This document shows positions 1-12,135 of a DNA stretch of 38,798 bases, piece after piece. The stretch lies in the NCBI GenBank assembly GCA_031290595.1, contig JAITNG010000039.1, forward strand, positions 1 through 38,798, written 5' to 3'. The position numbers and the translations under genes are program-made. The notes beneath the pieces are model-generated. The model did not search any database, was not told the DNA's origin, and was given only the letters and a program-made list of their open reading frames with translations. Positions within the stretch are counted from its first letter, which is position 1, and the number at the start of each line of letters is the position of its first letter. Source of the DNA: Oscillospiraceae bacterium (lineage in GTDB: Bacteria > Bacillota > Clostridia > Oscillospirales > Acutalibacteraceae).

Positions 1-1529
1 GTGCAAAAGCGGGTGATGCGTGCCGGGTCATAGTTTTGCGCGGCGGCGACGATTTCATCCGTGAGGGACGACAGCAAGCGGAGGATCTCCCGCTCTTCCG
101 GGGCGTTGAGCATCGCCAACTCCGCCGCCGTGCAGCTGCGCAGGGCGACCCCTACTTCGGCAAACCGGCGGAAGATGCTGCAAATACGGGCGTGGGCATA
201 CTGGCAATAATAGACCGGGTTCTTGGCGGATTGTTCCAGCGCAAGGCCAAGGTCAAATTCCATCTGCGTGGTGGGTTCGCGCAGGTTGAAGAGGAAACGC
301 AGGGCGTCAATCGGGATTTCTTCAAGCAAATCTTCCAGCGTGATGGATTTGCCCGTGCGCTTGCTCATGCGCACCGCCTCGCCATCCTGCACAAAGCGCA
401 CCATCTGCATCAGCACAATATCAAAGCGGGCGACGTCGATCCCCAGCGCGGGGAGGATCGCTTTGATCCGCAGGGAATAGCCGTGGTGATCATGCCCCCA
501 AATATCGATTGCGCGGTCGAACCCGCGTGTGACCAGCTTGTTGTAATGGTAGGCAATATCCGGCACAATATAGGTCGGCAAGCCGTTGGAACGCACCAGC
601 ACAAAATCCTTGTCGCAGCCAAATTCCGTCCCCTTGAACCACAGCGCCCCTTCACTTTCATAGGTACTGTCGCTCGCACGCAACAGCGCAAGCACCCGCT
701 CCACCTCGCCGTCGGCATACAGGCTGCTTTCCCGGAACCAGGTGTCGTATTCGATTCTATATTTTTCCAGGTTCGTCCGCATAGTTGTGATGTTCTTCGG
801 CAGCGCGTATTCCGCCAGCGCGGTGCGGCGCAGCTCTTCATCAACTTGCAGGTAGCTATCCCCGTGCAGCGCGGCGAATTCCGTTGCGCGCTCTGTGATG
901 TCCGCACCCTGGTAGCATTCCTCCGGCATATCAACGGCTTCGCCGAAGTGCTGGCGATAGCGAATATCAAGCGAAAGGCCGAGCTTCTTGATCTGATTGC
1001 CCGCGTCATTGACGTAGAACTCGCGTTCCACGGCGTACCCGGCGGCTTCGAGCAGCGCGGCCAGGCAGTCGCCCAGCGCACCGCCCCGGGCGTTGCCCAT
1101 GTGCATCGGCCCGGTCGGGTTGGCCGAAACGAATTCCACCAGCACCCGTCTGCCCTCTCCATAATCCGAACGGCCATAATTTTCGCCCTGTGCAAGCACG
1201 GCCGTCAAAATATCCGCATAATACGCATCGCTAAAATAAAAGTTGAGGAAGCCCGCGCCCGCGACTTCGCAGCGCTGCGCATACGTTCCCGCCAAGGGCA
1301 GCTGCGCTTGCAACGCCTCGGCGATTTTGCGCGGCGGCAGATGCAGCTCACGCGCCCAAACCATGGCCGCATTGGCCGAAAGATCGCCGTTGGCGCGGTT
1401 GCCCGGCACTTCCAGCTGGAACGCCCCCACCGGCGCAGCGGGCAAAGCCCCGGCCTGCGCCGCTGCAACTGCCGCCGCCAAAATCGCGCCGCGGATCTGC
1501 TCTTCCGCCTGGTGAACAATGGTTGACAT
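1..1529 (-). CDS. argS: Arginyl-tRNA synthetase, C-terminus cut by window edge
   Basis: Minus-strand reading from ATG at 1529 gives ...LVEFVSANPTGPMHMGNARGGALGDCLAALLEAAG... and ...MSKRTGKSITLEDLLEEI..., class I ArgRS signatures; no stop before position 1. The ORFs listed here in other frames are antisense or shifted. Confidence 0.95.
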   Translation of the reverse strand, partial: MSTIVHQAEEQIRGAILAAAVAAAQAGALPAAPVGAFQLEVPGNRANGDLSANAAMVWARELHLPPRKIAEALQAQLPLAGTYAQRCEVAGAGFLNFYFSDAYYADILTAVLAQGENYGRSDYGEGRRVLVEFVSANPTGPMHMGNARGGALGDCLAALLEAAGYAVEREFYVNDAGNQIKKLGLSLDIRYRQHFGEAVDMPEECYQGADITERATEFAALHGDSYLQVDEELRRTALAEYALPKNITTMRTNLEKYRIEYDTWFRESSLYADGEVERVLALLRASDSTYESEGALWFKGTEFGCDKDFVLVRSNGLPTYIVPDIAYHYNKLVTRGFDRAIDIWGHDHHGYSLRIKAILPALGIDVARFDIVLMQMVRFVQDGEAVRMSKRTGKSITLEDLLEEIPIDALRFLFNLREPTTQMEFDLGLALEQSAKNPVYYCQYAHARICSIFRRFAEVGVALRSCTAAELAMLNAPEEREILRLLSSLTDEIVAAAQNYDPARITRFC

Positions 1530-1549
1530 AAGCTCTGTTACTCCTACGT

Positions 1550-2083
1550 TTAGTTCATATAGGTTTGCTGCGCGGGCGCCGTGAGCCGCCGGACGTTGAT
1601 TTCCATCTTGTTCAGGCTCATCATGTCGGCTGAAAAATCAAGCGTATACCACAGCTTGATCCGCCCGCCCGCGTCCGTCATTTCGGATTCCACCGAACGG
1701 GCATAGACCCCCAAATGCACCATCCCGGCGGGGGTGCTATAATAGCAATGGTGCCGCACGCCCTGTTCCAACGTGATTTCGAGGGGGAAATCCCCTTCGC
1801 GCGAAAGCGAAACCGTGTGCTGCTGCACACGCAGGGCGGCCAGGCTGCCTTCCAGGCCTTCGCTCTGCTCGGTGTAATCCAACTGCCAGCCGCCGCCGTG
1901 TTCCGGGGGCAGTTCGGCCAAAACACCATCGCAAATCATTTCAGAAGAATGCAATTCCCCCTCAATTTCATGCGAATCATTGATCTCAATCAAAACCGGG
2001 TATTTTCGCTGTCTTTTATCGGCCTTTTTGGTGGATTGCTTTTTGGGTTGCGGGTTCTGTTGTTGCTGTTGTTGCGGATTCAA
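1550..2083 (-). CDS. DUF1934 (YwiB-like) beta-barrel protein
   Basis: 177 aa, location next to argS typical for the family; TTG start overlaps the aspS TGA stop (TTGA). Confidence 0.75.
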   Translation of the reverse strand: MNPQQQQQQNPQPKKQSTKKADKRQRKYPVLIEINDSHEIEGELHSSEMICDGVLAELPPEHGGGWQLDYTEQSEGLEGSLAALRVQQHTVSLSREGDFPLEITLEQGVRHHCYYSTPAGMVHLGVYARSVESEMTDAGGRIKLWYTLDFSADMMSLNKMEINVRRLTAPAQQTYMN

Positions 2084-3894
2084 CCCTGCTTCCCCCCTTC
2101 TGTTTGCGCAAAGCCCAGGCCGAGTTCCCGCAGCTGGGCTTCCTCCGCCGGGGCGGGGCAGTCGGTCATGGGTTCCGATGCGTTTTGCACCTTGGGGAAG
2201 GCGACGACGTCGCGTAGGCTTTCGCAGCCCAGCAGCTGCATCACCAGGCGATCCAGCCCCAGCCCCATGCCGCAGTGCGGCGGCGGGCCGTAGCGGAACG
2301 CATCCACCAACAAGCCAAACTTTTGCTGGATTTCCGCTTCGCTCAGGCCAAGCAACGCAAAAATGCGGGCTTGCAGCGCCGGGTCGGTGATGCGCACGGA
2401 GCCGGAGGAAAGCTCAATCCCGTTGAGAACCAGGTCAGCCGCTTTGGCGATCACGTTGGCCTTGTCGCCTTCCAGCAGGGCAAGACTGTCATCCGTCGGA
2501 GCGGTGAAGGGGTGGTGCATGGCGACGTAGGCTTGCATGTCTTCGTCCCAGTCAAAGAAGGGGAATTCCGTCACCCAAAGGAAGTTGAGCTGCCCCTTGG
2601 GGATCAGGCTCAGCTTCTTCGCCAGTTCCTGCCGCAGCAGCCCCAGCACCGTGAGTACCAGGCTGTTCTTCGCATCCGCCACAAGGAACACAACATCCCC
2701 CGGCACGGCCTGTGCCGTTTGCAGCAGCGTTTGCATCGTGGCTTCCGGCAAAAATTTGCCGAAGGAGGAGGCGAGCGTTCCGTCTTCCGCCAACCGCGCC
2801 CAGGCCAGCCCTTTTGCGCCGACGCCGCGCACGAATTCGGTCAATTTATCAATTTCTTTGCGGGTCAATGCGGCAAACGCGCCCTTGGCGGTGATCCCCC
2901 GCACAGCGCCGCCCGCCGCCAGCGCGCCGTCAAACACGGCAAAGCCGCCGCCGCGCACGGTTTCGCTTGCGTCAAAAAGTTCCATGCCATAGCGGGTATC
3001 CGGCTTATCGCTGCCATAGCGTTCCAGGGCTGCGCGGTAGGGCAGACGCGGCAGCGGGAACGGCACGTCCAGTTCCAGCGCATCGCGCAGGTGCTTGATG
3101 TAGCCTTCCACCATGTCCAGGAGTTCCGGCAGTTCGGTGAAGCTCATTTCCAGGTCGATCTGTGTGAATTCCGGCTGGCGGTCGGCGCGCAAATCCTCAT
3201 CGCGATAACAACGCGCAAGCTGCACATAACGGTCAAACCCGGCCACCATGCACAGCTGCTTATAGAGCTGCGGCGACTGCGGCAGGGCATAGACGCTCCC
3301 CGGCCGGATGCGGCTGGGGACGATGTAATCCCGCGCACCTTCCGGCGTGGATTTGATCAGGGTCGGCGTTTCAATTTCAATAAAGCCGTTTGCGTCAAAA
3401 TAATCCCGGGTGAGCTTGGTGATCCTGTGCCGCAGCAGCAAATTCCGCTGGAGGTCGGGCCGCCGCAAATCCAGATAGCGGTATTTGAGCCGCGTCAGTT
3501 CCGAAGTCGGGCAATTTTCGATGATCTCAAACGGCGGGGTTTCACTTTTGGCCAGCAGAAGCAGCTCTTCTACCGCAAGTTCCACCTCGCCCGTGGGCAG
3601 CTCCGGGTTCTTGGCGCTGCGCTCGCGCACCGTGCCGCTGGCCATCACGACGAATTCGCTGCGCAAGCCGCGGGCTTTTTCAAAGAGCGCGGCGGGGCAA
3701 GCGGCGTCAAAGGCCAACTGCAAAACGCCGCTGCGGTCGCGCAAATCGACAAAGATCAACGCGCCCAGGTCGCGCTGGCGCTGCACCCAGCCCGCAACAG
3801 TAACAGCCTGCCCAGCATGGGCAAGCCGTGGTTCACCGCAATAATTTGTGCGCTTGTTTGCGCCCATCAAATCCATCGTTCGCTCACACTCCAC
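2080..3894 (-). CDS. aspS: Aspartyl-tRNA synthetase
   Basis: 604 aa, AspRS motifs (TNYCGEPRLAHAGQAVTVAGWVQRQRDLGALIFVDLRDRSG; FIEIETPTLIKSTPEGARDYIVPSR; GLGLDRLVMQLLG). Start could be a few codons downstream. Confidence 0.96.
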   Translation of the reverse strand: MECERTMDLMGANKRTNYCGEPRLAHAGQAVTVAGWVQRQRDLGALIFVDLRDRSGVLQLAFDAACPAALFEKARGLRSEFVVMASGTVRERSAKNPELPTGEVELAVEELLLLAKSETPPFEIIENCPTSELTRLKYRYLDLRRPDLQRNLLLRHRITKLTRDYFDANGFIEIETPTLIKSTPEGARDYIVPSRIRPGSVYALPQSPQLYKQLCMVAGFDRYVQLARCYRDEDLRADRQPEFTQIDLEMSFTELPELLDMVEGYIKHLRDALELDVPFPLPRLPYRAALERYGSDKPDTRYGMELFDASETVRGGGFAVFDGALAAGGAVRGITAKGAFAALTRKEIDKLTEFVRGVGAKGLAWARLAEDGTLASSFGKFLPEATMQTLLQTAQAVPGDVVFLVADAKNSLVLTVLGLLRQELAKKLSLIPKGQLNFLWVTEFPFFDWDEDMQAYVAMHHPFTAPTDDSLALLEGDKANVIAKAADLVLNGIELSSGSVRITDPALQARIFALLGLSEAEIQQKFGLLVDAFRYGPPPHCGMGLGLDRLVMQLLGCESLRDVVAFPKVQNASEPMTDCPAPAEEAQLRELGLGFAQTEGGKQG

Positions 3895-5215
3895 CTAGTA
3901 TTTCTTCCCCGCCCAGGGATTCCATCAGCTCTTTTTGCACCCTGCGCAGCATGATTTGCTCGTATTCTTCCGGGAAGTCCGTCAGCGTCACCAGCTCTTC
4001 TTCGCCGGTGGCCATATCCTTGAGCTTTGCGCGTTGGTTCTTCAGTTCATCGTCGCCCAGCACGAGGGTGCAGCGGGCGTTGATCTTATCGGCAAACTTC
4101 ATTTGCGCCTTGAGCGAGCGCCCCACAATATCGTATTGCACATGCCAGCCGTCACTGCGCACGGCAGAAGCCAGTTGCGCCGCTTTTTCCAGCGCGGCGG
4201 CGTTCATTGCGGCAATGTAAAGCTCGCAGCGGTTGGGTGCGGGCAAGGGGGCTTTGAGCGCCTGCAACTGGAGCCACATCCGCTCCAACCCCAGGCCGAA
4301 GCCCAGCGAGGGCGTGTGCTGCCCGCCAAGCTCTTCAATCAGGCCGTCGTAACGCCCGCCGCCGCCGAAGACCAGCCCCTGCGTTTCCGGCAATTCCGAA
4401 ACGAATTCAAACACCGTGCGGGTGTAATAATCCAGCCCGCGCACGATGCGTGGGTTGACCGTGTAGGGCAGCTCCAATGCATCCAGCAGCGATTTGACCC
4501 CCGCAAAGTGCGTGGCGCATTCTTCGCAGATGTATTCCAGCACCGTGGGAGCCTCCGCCGCGATTTTGGCGCAGACAGGGCTTTTGCAATCCAAAATGCG
4601 CATGGGGTTCTTTTCGAGCCTCCCCTTGCAGGTTTCGCACAACTCCGCTTCGCTGGCCTGGAAGTATGCCCGCAGCGCCTCCAAATAGCGCTTGCGGCAT
4701 TCCGGGCAGCCGATGCTGTTGATTTCCACCCGGTAAGACGTGATGGAAAGCACGGAGAAGATCTCCATCGCCAGGGCGATCAGCTCCGCATCGGCGGCGG
4801 GGAGCGCCGCGCCGAAGCATTCCACCCCAAACTGGCTGAATTCGCGGTAACGCCCGGCTTGCGGCTTTTCGTAGCGATAGCATTTGGTGATGTAACTGAC
4901 CTTGCAGGGCAGCGCTTCGGCCAGGAGGCCGTGTTCCAGGCAAGCCCTGGCCGCCCCCGCCGTGCCTTCCGGCCGCAAGGTGATGGAGCGCCCGCCTTTA
5001 TCAAAAAAGGTATACATCTCTTTTTGCACCACATCGGTGGTGTCGCCCACGGAACGCTCAAACAGCTCCGTGGCTTCAAACACAGGCGTGCGGATCTCGC
5101 TATAGCCGAAGGCCTCCGCCGTCTCCAGCGCCGTGCGTTCCACATAGCGCAGCTCGTGGGATTCACCGGGCAAAACATCCCGCGTCCCACGCACGCCCTT
5201 GGTGATCAATGGCAT
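3884..5215 (-). CDS. hisS: Histidyl-tRNA synthetase
   Basis: 443 aa, HisRS motifs (GVRGTRDVLPGES; TLRPEGTAGAARA; YDGLIEELGG; GFGLGLERM). Overlaps aspS start by 11 nt. Confidence 0.96.
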   Translation of the reverse strand: MPLITKGVRGTRDVLPGESHELRYVERTALETAEAFGYSEIRTPVFEATELFERSVGDTTDVVQKEMYTFFDKGGRSITLRPEGTAGAARACLEHGLLAEALPCKVSYITKCYRYEKPQAGRYREFSQFGVECFGAALPAADAELIALAMEIFSVLSITSYRVEINSIGCPECRKRYLEALRAYFQASEAELCETCKGRLEKNPMRILDCKSPVCAKIAAEAPTVLEYICEECATHFAGVKSLLDALELPYTVNPRIVRGLDYYTRTVFEFVSELPETQGLVFGGGGRYDGLIEELGGQHTPSLGFGLGLERMWLQLQALKAPLPAPNRCELYIAAMNAAALEKAAQLASAVRSDGWHVQYDIVGRSLKAQMKFADKINARCTLVLGDDELKNQRAKLKDMATGEEELVTLTDFPEEYEQIMLRRVQKELMESLGGEEILGGV

Positions 5216-5239
5216 GGTGATATTCCTTTCGTTTGCGTG

Positions 5240-5485
5240 TTATTGAAAAAAGCTCAGTTCATATAGCTCATGCGGGGCAATATCCTGCCCATGCGGCCAT
5301 TCAATCCCTTTGCCGTCTTCCAAAAGACGAACGGACTGAAAGTATGCCACGTCCCCCAGTTCCCCGAACCAGCGGCCAGAGATATAGGGCGCAACATCAA
5401 AGAACTTTTTTTCACCCGTAGCGTAATGCAGTTCCAGCAAACATCCCTGACGGGGTATTGCACGCAAAAGGCTCGGTTGCAGCAT
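5240..5485 (-). CDS. DUF2442-type small protein
   Basis: 81 aa; pattern LELHYATGEKKFFDVAPYI...WFGELGDVAYFQSVRLLEDGKGIEWPHGQDIAPHELYE typical of DUF2442; directly downstream of a DUF4160 gene. Confidence 0.8.
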   Translation of the reverse strand: MLQPSLLRAIPRQGCLLELHYATGEKKFFDVAPYISGRWFGELGDVAYFQSVRLLEDGKGIEWPHGQDIAPHELYELSFFQ

Positions 5486-5500
5486 AAGACTGCCTCCTTC

Positions 5501-5767
5501 TTACTTGAGCGGCTCAATCCTGAAGAATTGCTCGCCATCATAAAGCAACTGCCAGTCAGCGTATAAATCCTCACGGTGGATTTCCATCCACGCCAAAACA
5601 AGCTGCATTTTCCCCTTGGGAATTGCTCCTTCTATGACCTCGCCATCTAACGCGATAACGACTTCATCCCCGGAGTATTCCACATGGATGTGTGGCTTAT
5701 GATGCCTTGCTCCCGCTTCACGGTGCATTCTTATGATAATCCCATAAAACATAGATAATACGGGCAT
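5501..5767 (-). CDS. DUF4160-type small protein
   Basis: 88 aa from ATG at 5767: MPVLSMFYGIIIRMHREAGARHHKPHIHVEYSGDEVVIALDGEVIEG..., DUF4160 pattern (HHKPHIHVEY). The track ORF 5501..5959 is extended upstream. Confidence 0.82.
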   Translation of the reverse strand: MPVLSMFYGIIIRMHREAGARHHKPHIHVEYSGDEVVIALDGEVIEGAIPKGKMQLVLAWMEIHREDLYADWQLLYDGEQFFRIEPLK

Positions 5768-5780
5768 CACAAAACGCTCC

Positions 5781-6194
5781 TTACCACTCAATCTTTCTTC
5801 GGCTTTGCCTGGTGATTTCACGCCAGTCCAGGTCGCCGCGCTCCAGGGCGTGCACCAGCGCTTCCGCTGTGGCGATGTTGGTCGCCGCAGGGATGTTGTG
5901 GACGTCGCAAAGGCGCAGCAGACTGTTCTCTTCCGCATCCTCGCCGGCATTGATGCCATCGCGGAAGAGCATGATCAGATCCAGCTCATCGCAGCTGACC
6001 ATGGATTCCACCTGTTCCACGCCGCCCTGGCCGGAATAGAGCAGCTGCACGGGCAGCCCCGTCGCCTCGGTGATGATGCGCCCGGTGGAGCCTGTGGCAA
6101 AGAGCGTGTGCTTGCCAAACACCCCGCAATAGGCGATGCAGAATTGGGTCATGAGTTCCTTTTTGGTGTCGTTTGCAATCAAGGCAATGTTCAT
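5781..6194 (-). CDS. mgsA: Methylglyoxal synthase
   Basis: 137 aa: MNIALIANDTKKELM...LFATGSTGRIITEATGL...DLIMLFRDGINAGEDAEENSLLRLCDVHNIPAATNIATAEAL. Confidence 0.95.
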   Translation of the reverse strand: MNIALIANDTKKELMTQFCIAYCGVFGKHTLFATGSTGRIITEATGLPVQLLYSGQGGVEQVESMVSCDELDLIMLFRDGINAGEDAEENSLLRLCDVHNIPAATNIATAEALVHALERGDLDWREITRQSRRKIEW

Positions 6195-6234
6195 AGAAGG
6201 TTGGACACTCCTTTACATAGTGTTTATTCGTTGT

Positions 6235-8754
6235 TTATTCTTCTGCGTTGCCGTCTTCGGTTTCACCCTCCGCGGCAACGGGTAACGCGTCAATGGGTTC
6301 TTCTTCGCTGGCGGGGACGCAGGCCATCGCGATCACGCGTTCACCTGCGCTGATCTTCATCACCCGCACGCCCTTGCCCGGGCGGTTGAACGTGCTGATC
6401 TGCCCGGCGGGGATGCGGATAATCACGCCGTCGGATGCAATCAGGATCAGGTCGTCGGTTTCTTCCACCACAGCGACGGCGGCCACCCGGCCAAAACGCT
6501 CGGTGTGGTAGTTGGTCAGCCCCTTGCCCGCACGGGATTGCAGCCGGTAGTTGGCGGGGAGGCTGCGGCGCCCCAGGCCGCTCTCGCTCACGGTGAGGAC
6601 GGATTTGCCTTCGGCGATGACGTCGAAGCCCACCACCTCGTCGCCTTCGGCCAACTGGATGGCACGCACGCCCCGCGCTGTGCGCCCCAGGGGACGCGCA
6701 TCGCTTTCGCGGAAGCGGATGGCCATGCCCCCGCGCGTGGCGATGATCAGTTCCTCCGCCCCGGAAGTCAGGTGCACCCACGCCAGCTCGTCGTCTTCAT
6801 CCAGGTTCAGGGCGATGACGCCGTTTTTGCGCACGTTGCGGTATTCACTCAGCGCCGTGCGCTTGATCACGCCCTGGCGCGTCACCATGCAGAGGTAATG
6901 CTCGCCCAGATCGGGCGCACGTTCCTCGTTGGGGACCTGGATCATGGCCGAAACGCTCTCTTCCCCGCTGATGGGCAGGATGTTGACGATGTTCATGCCC
7001 TTGCTGTTGCGGGAACCCTCCGGGATCTCATAGCCCTTGAGGCGATAGACACGCCCGCGCGTGGTGAAGACCATCACATAATCGTGGGTGGAACAGGTGA
7101 ACATCGTTTGCACCACGTCCTCTTCCCGCCGCGTCAGACCCTTGATACCCCGGCCGCCCCGGTGCTGGCTCTGGTAAGTATCCATCGGCTGGCGTTTGAC
7201 GTAGCCCAGGGTCGTCATGGTGTAAACACAGGTTTCTTCGGGGATCAGGTCTTCAATATCCACTTCGCCGCTGATGTCCTGGATTTCCGTGCGGCGCGGG
7301 TCGCCAAATCGATCCCGGATGGCGCAGACTTCCTGCTTGAACTGCGCCAGCATCTTTTGCGGGTCGCTCAACAGCGCCTCAAATTCGGCGATCTGCGCCC
7401 TGATTTCCGCCGTTTCGGCCTCCAGCTTCTCCCGCTCCAGGCCGGTCAGGCGGCCAAGCTGCATCTGCACAATGGCCGTAGCCTGCGCTTCATCAAATTG
7501 AAAGCGTTCCGTCAAACTCGCACGCGCTTCGGGGATGCTCTTGGAAGAGCGGATCAGCGAAATCACTTCGTCAATGTGATCCTGCGCAACGATCAGGGCT
7601 TCCAGGATGTGCGCCCGCTCCCGCGCCTTGCGCAAATCAAACTGCGTGCGCCGGGTGATCACTTCCACCTGGAAGTCGATGTAATGCTGCAACATCTGCT
7701 TGAGCGTGAGCAGCTTGGGTTCGCCGTTGACCAGGGCGATCATGATCACGCCAAAGGTGCTTTGCATCTGGGTGAAGGAATACAGCTGGTTGAGCACCAC
7801 CTGGGGGTTCGCGTCGCGCTTGAGGTCAACCACCAAATCCATCCCGTTGCGGGAAGAATAATCGTTGACGGCGGAAACGCCTTCGATCCGTTTATCCTTG
7901 ACCAACTGGTCAATCGCTTCGTGGAGCCGCGCCTTGTTGACCACATAGGGCAGTTCCACCACATGGATGGAGAAGCGCCCCTCCTTTTTTTCGCGGATCT
8001 CCGCCCGGGCGCGGACGATGATCTTCCCCCGCCCCGTGGCGTAGGCGGCGCGGATGCCCGCCCTGCCCATGATGATCCCCGCCGTCGGGAAGTCGGGACC
8101 CTTGATATGTTCCATCAGGTCTTCGAGCGTGGCCTCCGGGTTATCAATCAGGCAGCACAGCGCGTCGATCACTTCCACCATGTTGTGCGGCGGGATGTTG
8201 GTCGCCATACCCACAGCGATGCCGGTGGAGCCGTTGACCAAAAGGTTCGGGAACCGCGCGGGCAAAACCGTTGGTTCCTTGAGCCGATCATCGTAGTTGG
8301 GGACGAATTCAACGGTTTCTTTTTCGATGTTGGCGAGCATTTCCACCGAAATTTTGCTCATGCGGCTTTCCGTGTAACGGTAGGCTGCCGGGGGGTCGCC
8401 ATCGACGGAACCGAAGTTGCCGTGGCCATCCACCAGCATGTAGCGCATGGAAAAATCCTGCGCCAGGCGCACCATCGCGTCATAGACCGAGGCGTCGCCA
8501 TGGGGGTGGTAGCTGCCCAGCACCGCGCCCACGGTATCGGCGCATTTGCGGTATGCCCTGTCCGGCATCAAACCGTTGCGGTGCATGGTGAAAAGAATGC
8601 GCCGATGCACCGGTTTGAGGCCGTCACGCACATCGGGCAGCGCCCGCGCGGTGATGACGGACATGGAATAATCGAGGAAGCTCTTGCGCATTTCCCGCGC
8701 AATTTCCACGTTGATAATTTTCTGTTCATCCAGGGATGCATCATCAAAAGCCAT
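6235..8754 (-). CDS. gyrA: DNA gyrase subunit A
   Basis: 839 aa; [55 protein letters not shown] box. Confidence 0.98.
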   Translation of the reverse strand: MAFDDASLDEQKIINVEIAREMRKSFLDYSMSVITARALPDVRDGLKPVHRRILFTMHRNGLMPDRAYRKCADTVGAVLGSYHPHGDASVYDAMVRLAQDFSMRYMLVDGHGNFGSVDGDPPAAYRYTESRMSKISVEMLANIEKETVEFVPNYDDRLKEPTVLPARFPNLLVNGSTGIAVGMATNIPPHNMVEVIDALCCLIDNPEATLEDLMEHIKGPDFPTAGIIMGRAGIRAAYATGRGKIIVRARAEIREKKEGRFSIHVVELPYVVNKARLHEAIDQLVKDKRIEGVSAVNDYSSRNGMDLVVDLKRDANPQVVLNQLYSFTQMQSTFGVIMIALVNGEPKLLTLKQMLQHYIDFQVEVITRRTQFDLRKARERAHILEALIVAQDHIDEVISLIRSSKSIPEARASLTERFQFDEAQATAIVQMQLGRLTGLEREKLEAETAEIRAQIAEFEALLSDPQKMLAQFKQEVCAIRDRFGDPRRTEIQDISGEVDIEDLIPEETCVYTMTTLGYVKRQPMDTYQSQHRGGRGIKGLTRREEDVVQTMFTCSTHDYVMVFTTRGRVYRLKGYEIPEGSRNSKGMNIVNILPISGEESVSAMIQVPNEERAPDLGEHYLCMVTRQGVIKRTALSEYRNVRKNGVIALNLDEDDELAWVHLTSGAEELIIATRGGMAIRFRESDARPLGRTARGVRAIQLAEGDEVVGFDVIAEGKSVLTVSESGLGRRSLPANYRLQSRAGKGLTNYHTERFGRVAAVAVVEETDDLILIASDGVIIRIPAGQISTFNRPGKGVRVMKISAGERVIAMACVPASEEEPIDALPVAAEGETEDGNAEE

Positions 8755-8803
8755 TGGTTCATATCCTATTCTTCTGTCGTAGTTTTTGCGGAAAAATCCG
8801 CGC

Positions 8804-9046
8804 TTATACTCGCGAGAAGTTCCAACATGGGTGGATCATATTCTTATCTGCCTCTTCCGCACGGGGATCGTAACCGGGAATTTCGTAAGCACGGATCACC
8901 TGCTTCAGCGGCGCCCTGTTCACCCAAATCTGACCGTCCAAGATTTCACACTTGAACCAATCCGGCCAGGCGTAGTAGTCAGCATAAGAATACCGTTTCC
9001 GCGGGTCAATTTCCAGTATCAGTTTTTCTTTCGGTTGACCATCCAT
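8804..9046 (-). pseudogene. Truncated Uma2/DUF820-like nuclease N-terminus between gyrB and gyrA
   Basis: Residues RYSYADYYAWPDWFKCEILDGQIW resemble the Uma2 N-terminal segment; the catalytic remainder is missing and the tail is unrelated (80 aa from ATG at 9046). Confidence 0.5.
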
Positions 9047-9093
9047 TCCACATCCGCCCTTTCTGAAACCGAGAACCGCCAGCGCCAGCACAT

Positions 9094-11106
<2,013 letters not shown>

Positions 11107-11136
11107 CTAATGTTGATCGCGTTTACGTCTGCAAAT

Positions 11137-12060
11137 CTAAATGCCCGGCATCCCCGGGTTGCCGCCGCCCCCCAGCAATTGCTGGAACAGCCCCGGCTTT
11201 TTCTCTTTCTTCGGCTTATAGGGCGGCGGCGTTTCCAGCTGCGCCCTGGCCTTTTTGCCCGCGGGCGAAGCAAGGTATTTGTTCAGGCGGATCACCACCG
11301 GCGCCAGATCCTTGCTCATGTAATCCACGCAACCGGCCAGCAGGGCTTCGTCGTTTTCCAGCACGCCCAAAATCGTGACCGTCACCAGGCTCTGGACTTC
11401 GTTGACCCCGTTTTCATAAACATCGTTGAGCAGACTGAACAACCGCCGCATAGCGAGCGCGTCGTTTTGCCGGATGGTGGCCAGCACCGCCGCGTTGCCG
11501 TGTTGCAGGAAGAATTCTTCCGCAAGGAATTCGCCGTATTTTTCGTAGTTTTCTTTGTAGGCCGCGCGGAGCTCCGGGTAAATCCCCGTGAAGCTGTTGG
11601 CGAAGGAAAGCGCGTCATAGTAGGCGTCGCCGTTCTTGATCGCGGATTTTGAAATGCTCTTGGGCGGCTTTTTGCCCGGCGCCAGGGGTGCGCCGGGTTT
11701 GCGTTTGCGCAAGCGCCGCACAACCTCTTCGCTGAAGTCTTCCGCCACGGATTTGCAGTCCTTTTCCGTCGCCGCCTCCAGTTCCAGCAGCGAAAGCGAG
11801 ATGCGGGCGAAGTCGCCCTCCTCCGCTTCCTCCGGGGGGCGGGGGCTAAAGAGCAGCGCCGCCTTGTCGTCAAAAAGCTCCAGCCGGAGCGTGCCGTCTT
11901 CCCCGGCATAGGCGGCGATCAGCTTCCCTTCCGCCTCTTCCACCGGGGACGCCTTGAAATTGATTTCCTCTAACGCAGGTTCCATGCCCTTGAGCAACAG
12001 TTCCAGCGCCGTGCTTGCTTCCATCATAAAAGCAGTCCTTCCCACTTCGGCAATCGCCAT
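11137..12060 (-). CDS. Conserved-looking hypothetical protein upstream of gyrB
   Basis: 307-aa ORF with no strong competing ORF; alpha-rich C-half (NSFTGIYPELRAAYKENYEKYGEFLAEEFFLQHGNAAVLATIRQNDALAMRRLFSLLNDVYENG). Family not recognised. Confidence 0.75.
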   Translation of the reverse strand: MAIAEVGRTAFMMEASTALELLLKGMEPALEEINFKASPVEEAEGKLIAAYAGEDGTLRLELFDDKAALLFSPRPPEEAEEGDFARISLSLLELEAATEKDCKSVAEDFSEEVVRRLRKRKPGAPLAPGKKPPKSISKSAIKNGDAYYDALSFANSFTGIYPELRAAYKENYEKYGEFLAEEFFLQHGNAAVLATIRQNDALAMRRLFSLLNDVYENGVNEVQSLVTVTILGVLENDEALLAGCVDYMSKDLAPVVIRLNKYLASPAGKKARAQLETPPPYKPKKEKKPGLFQQLLGGGGNPGMPGI

Positions 12061-12135
12061 TTAAATAGTATATATATAGTATACCATACCCGGGCGCGTT
12101 TGTCACGCGAAATTTCAATATTATGCCTAAAAATT

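Noticed and set aside
36-1526. Long plus-strand ORF (496 aa)
   Set aside because: Antisense to argS; the codon pattern of a GC-rich gene leaves long open antisense frames.
2275-3954. Plus-strand ORFs opposite aspS/hisS (559 and 443 aa)
   Set aside because: The minus strand encodes unmistakable AspRS and HisRS; these translations are antisense artefacts with no domain signal.
6505-8955. 816-aa plus-strand ORF opposite gyrA, and 749-aa ORF opposite gyrB (9403..11652)
   Set aside because: Antisense shadows of gyrase genes, compositionally His/Arg/Ala-rich, no RBS.
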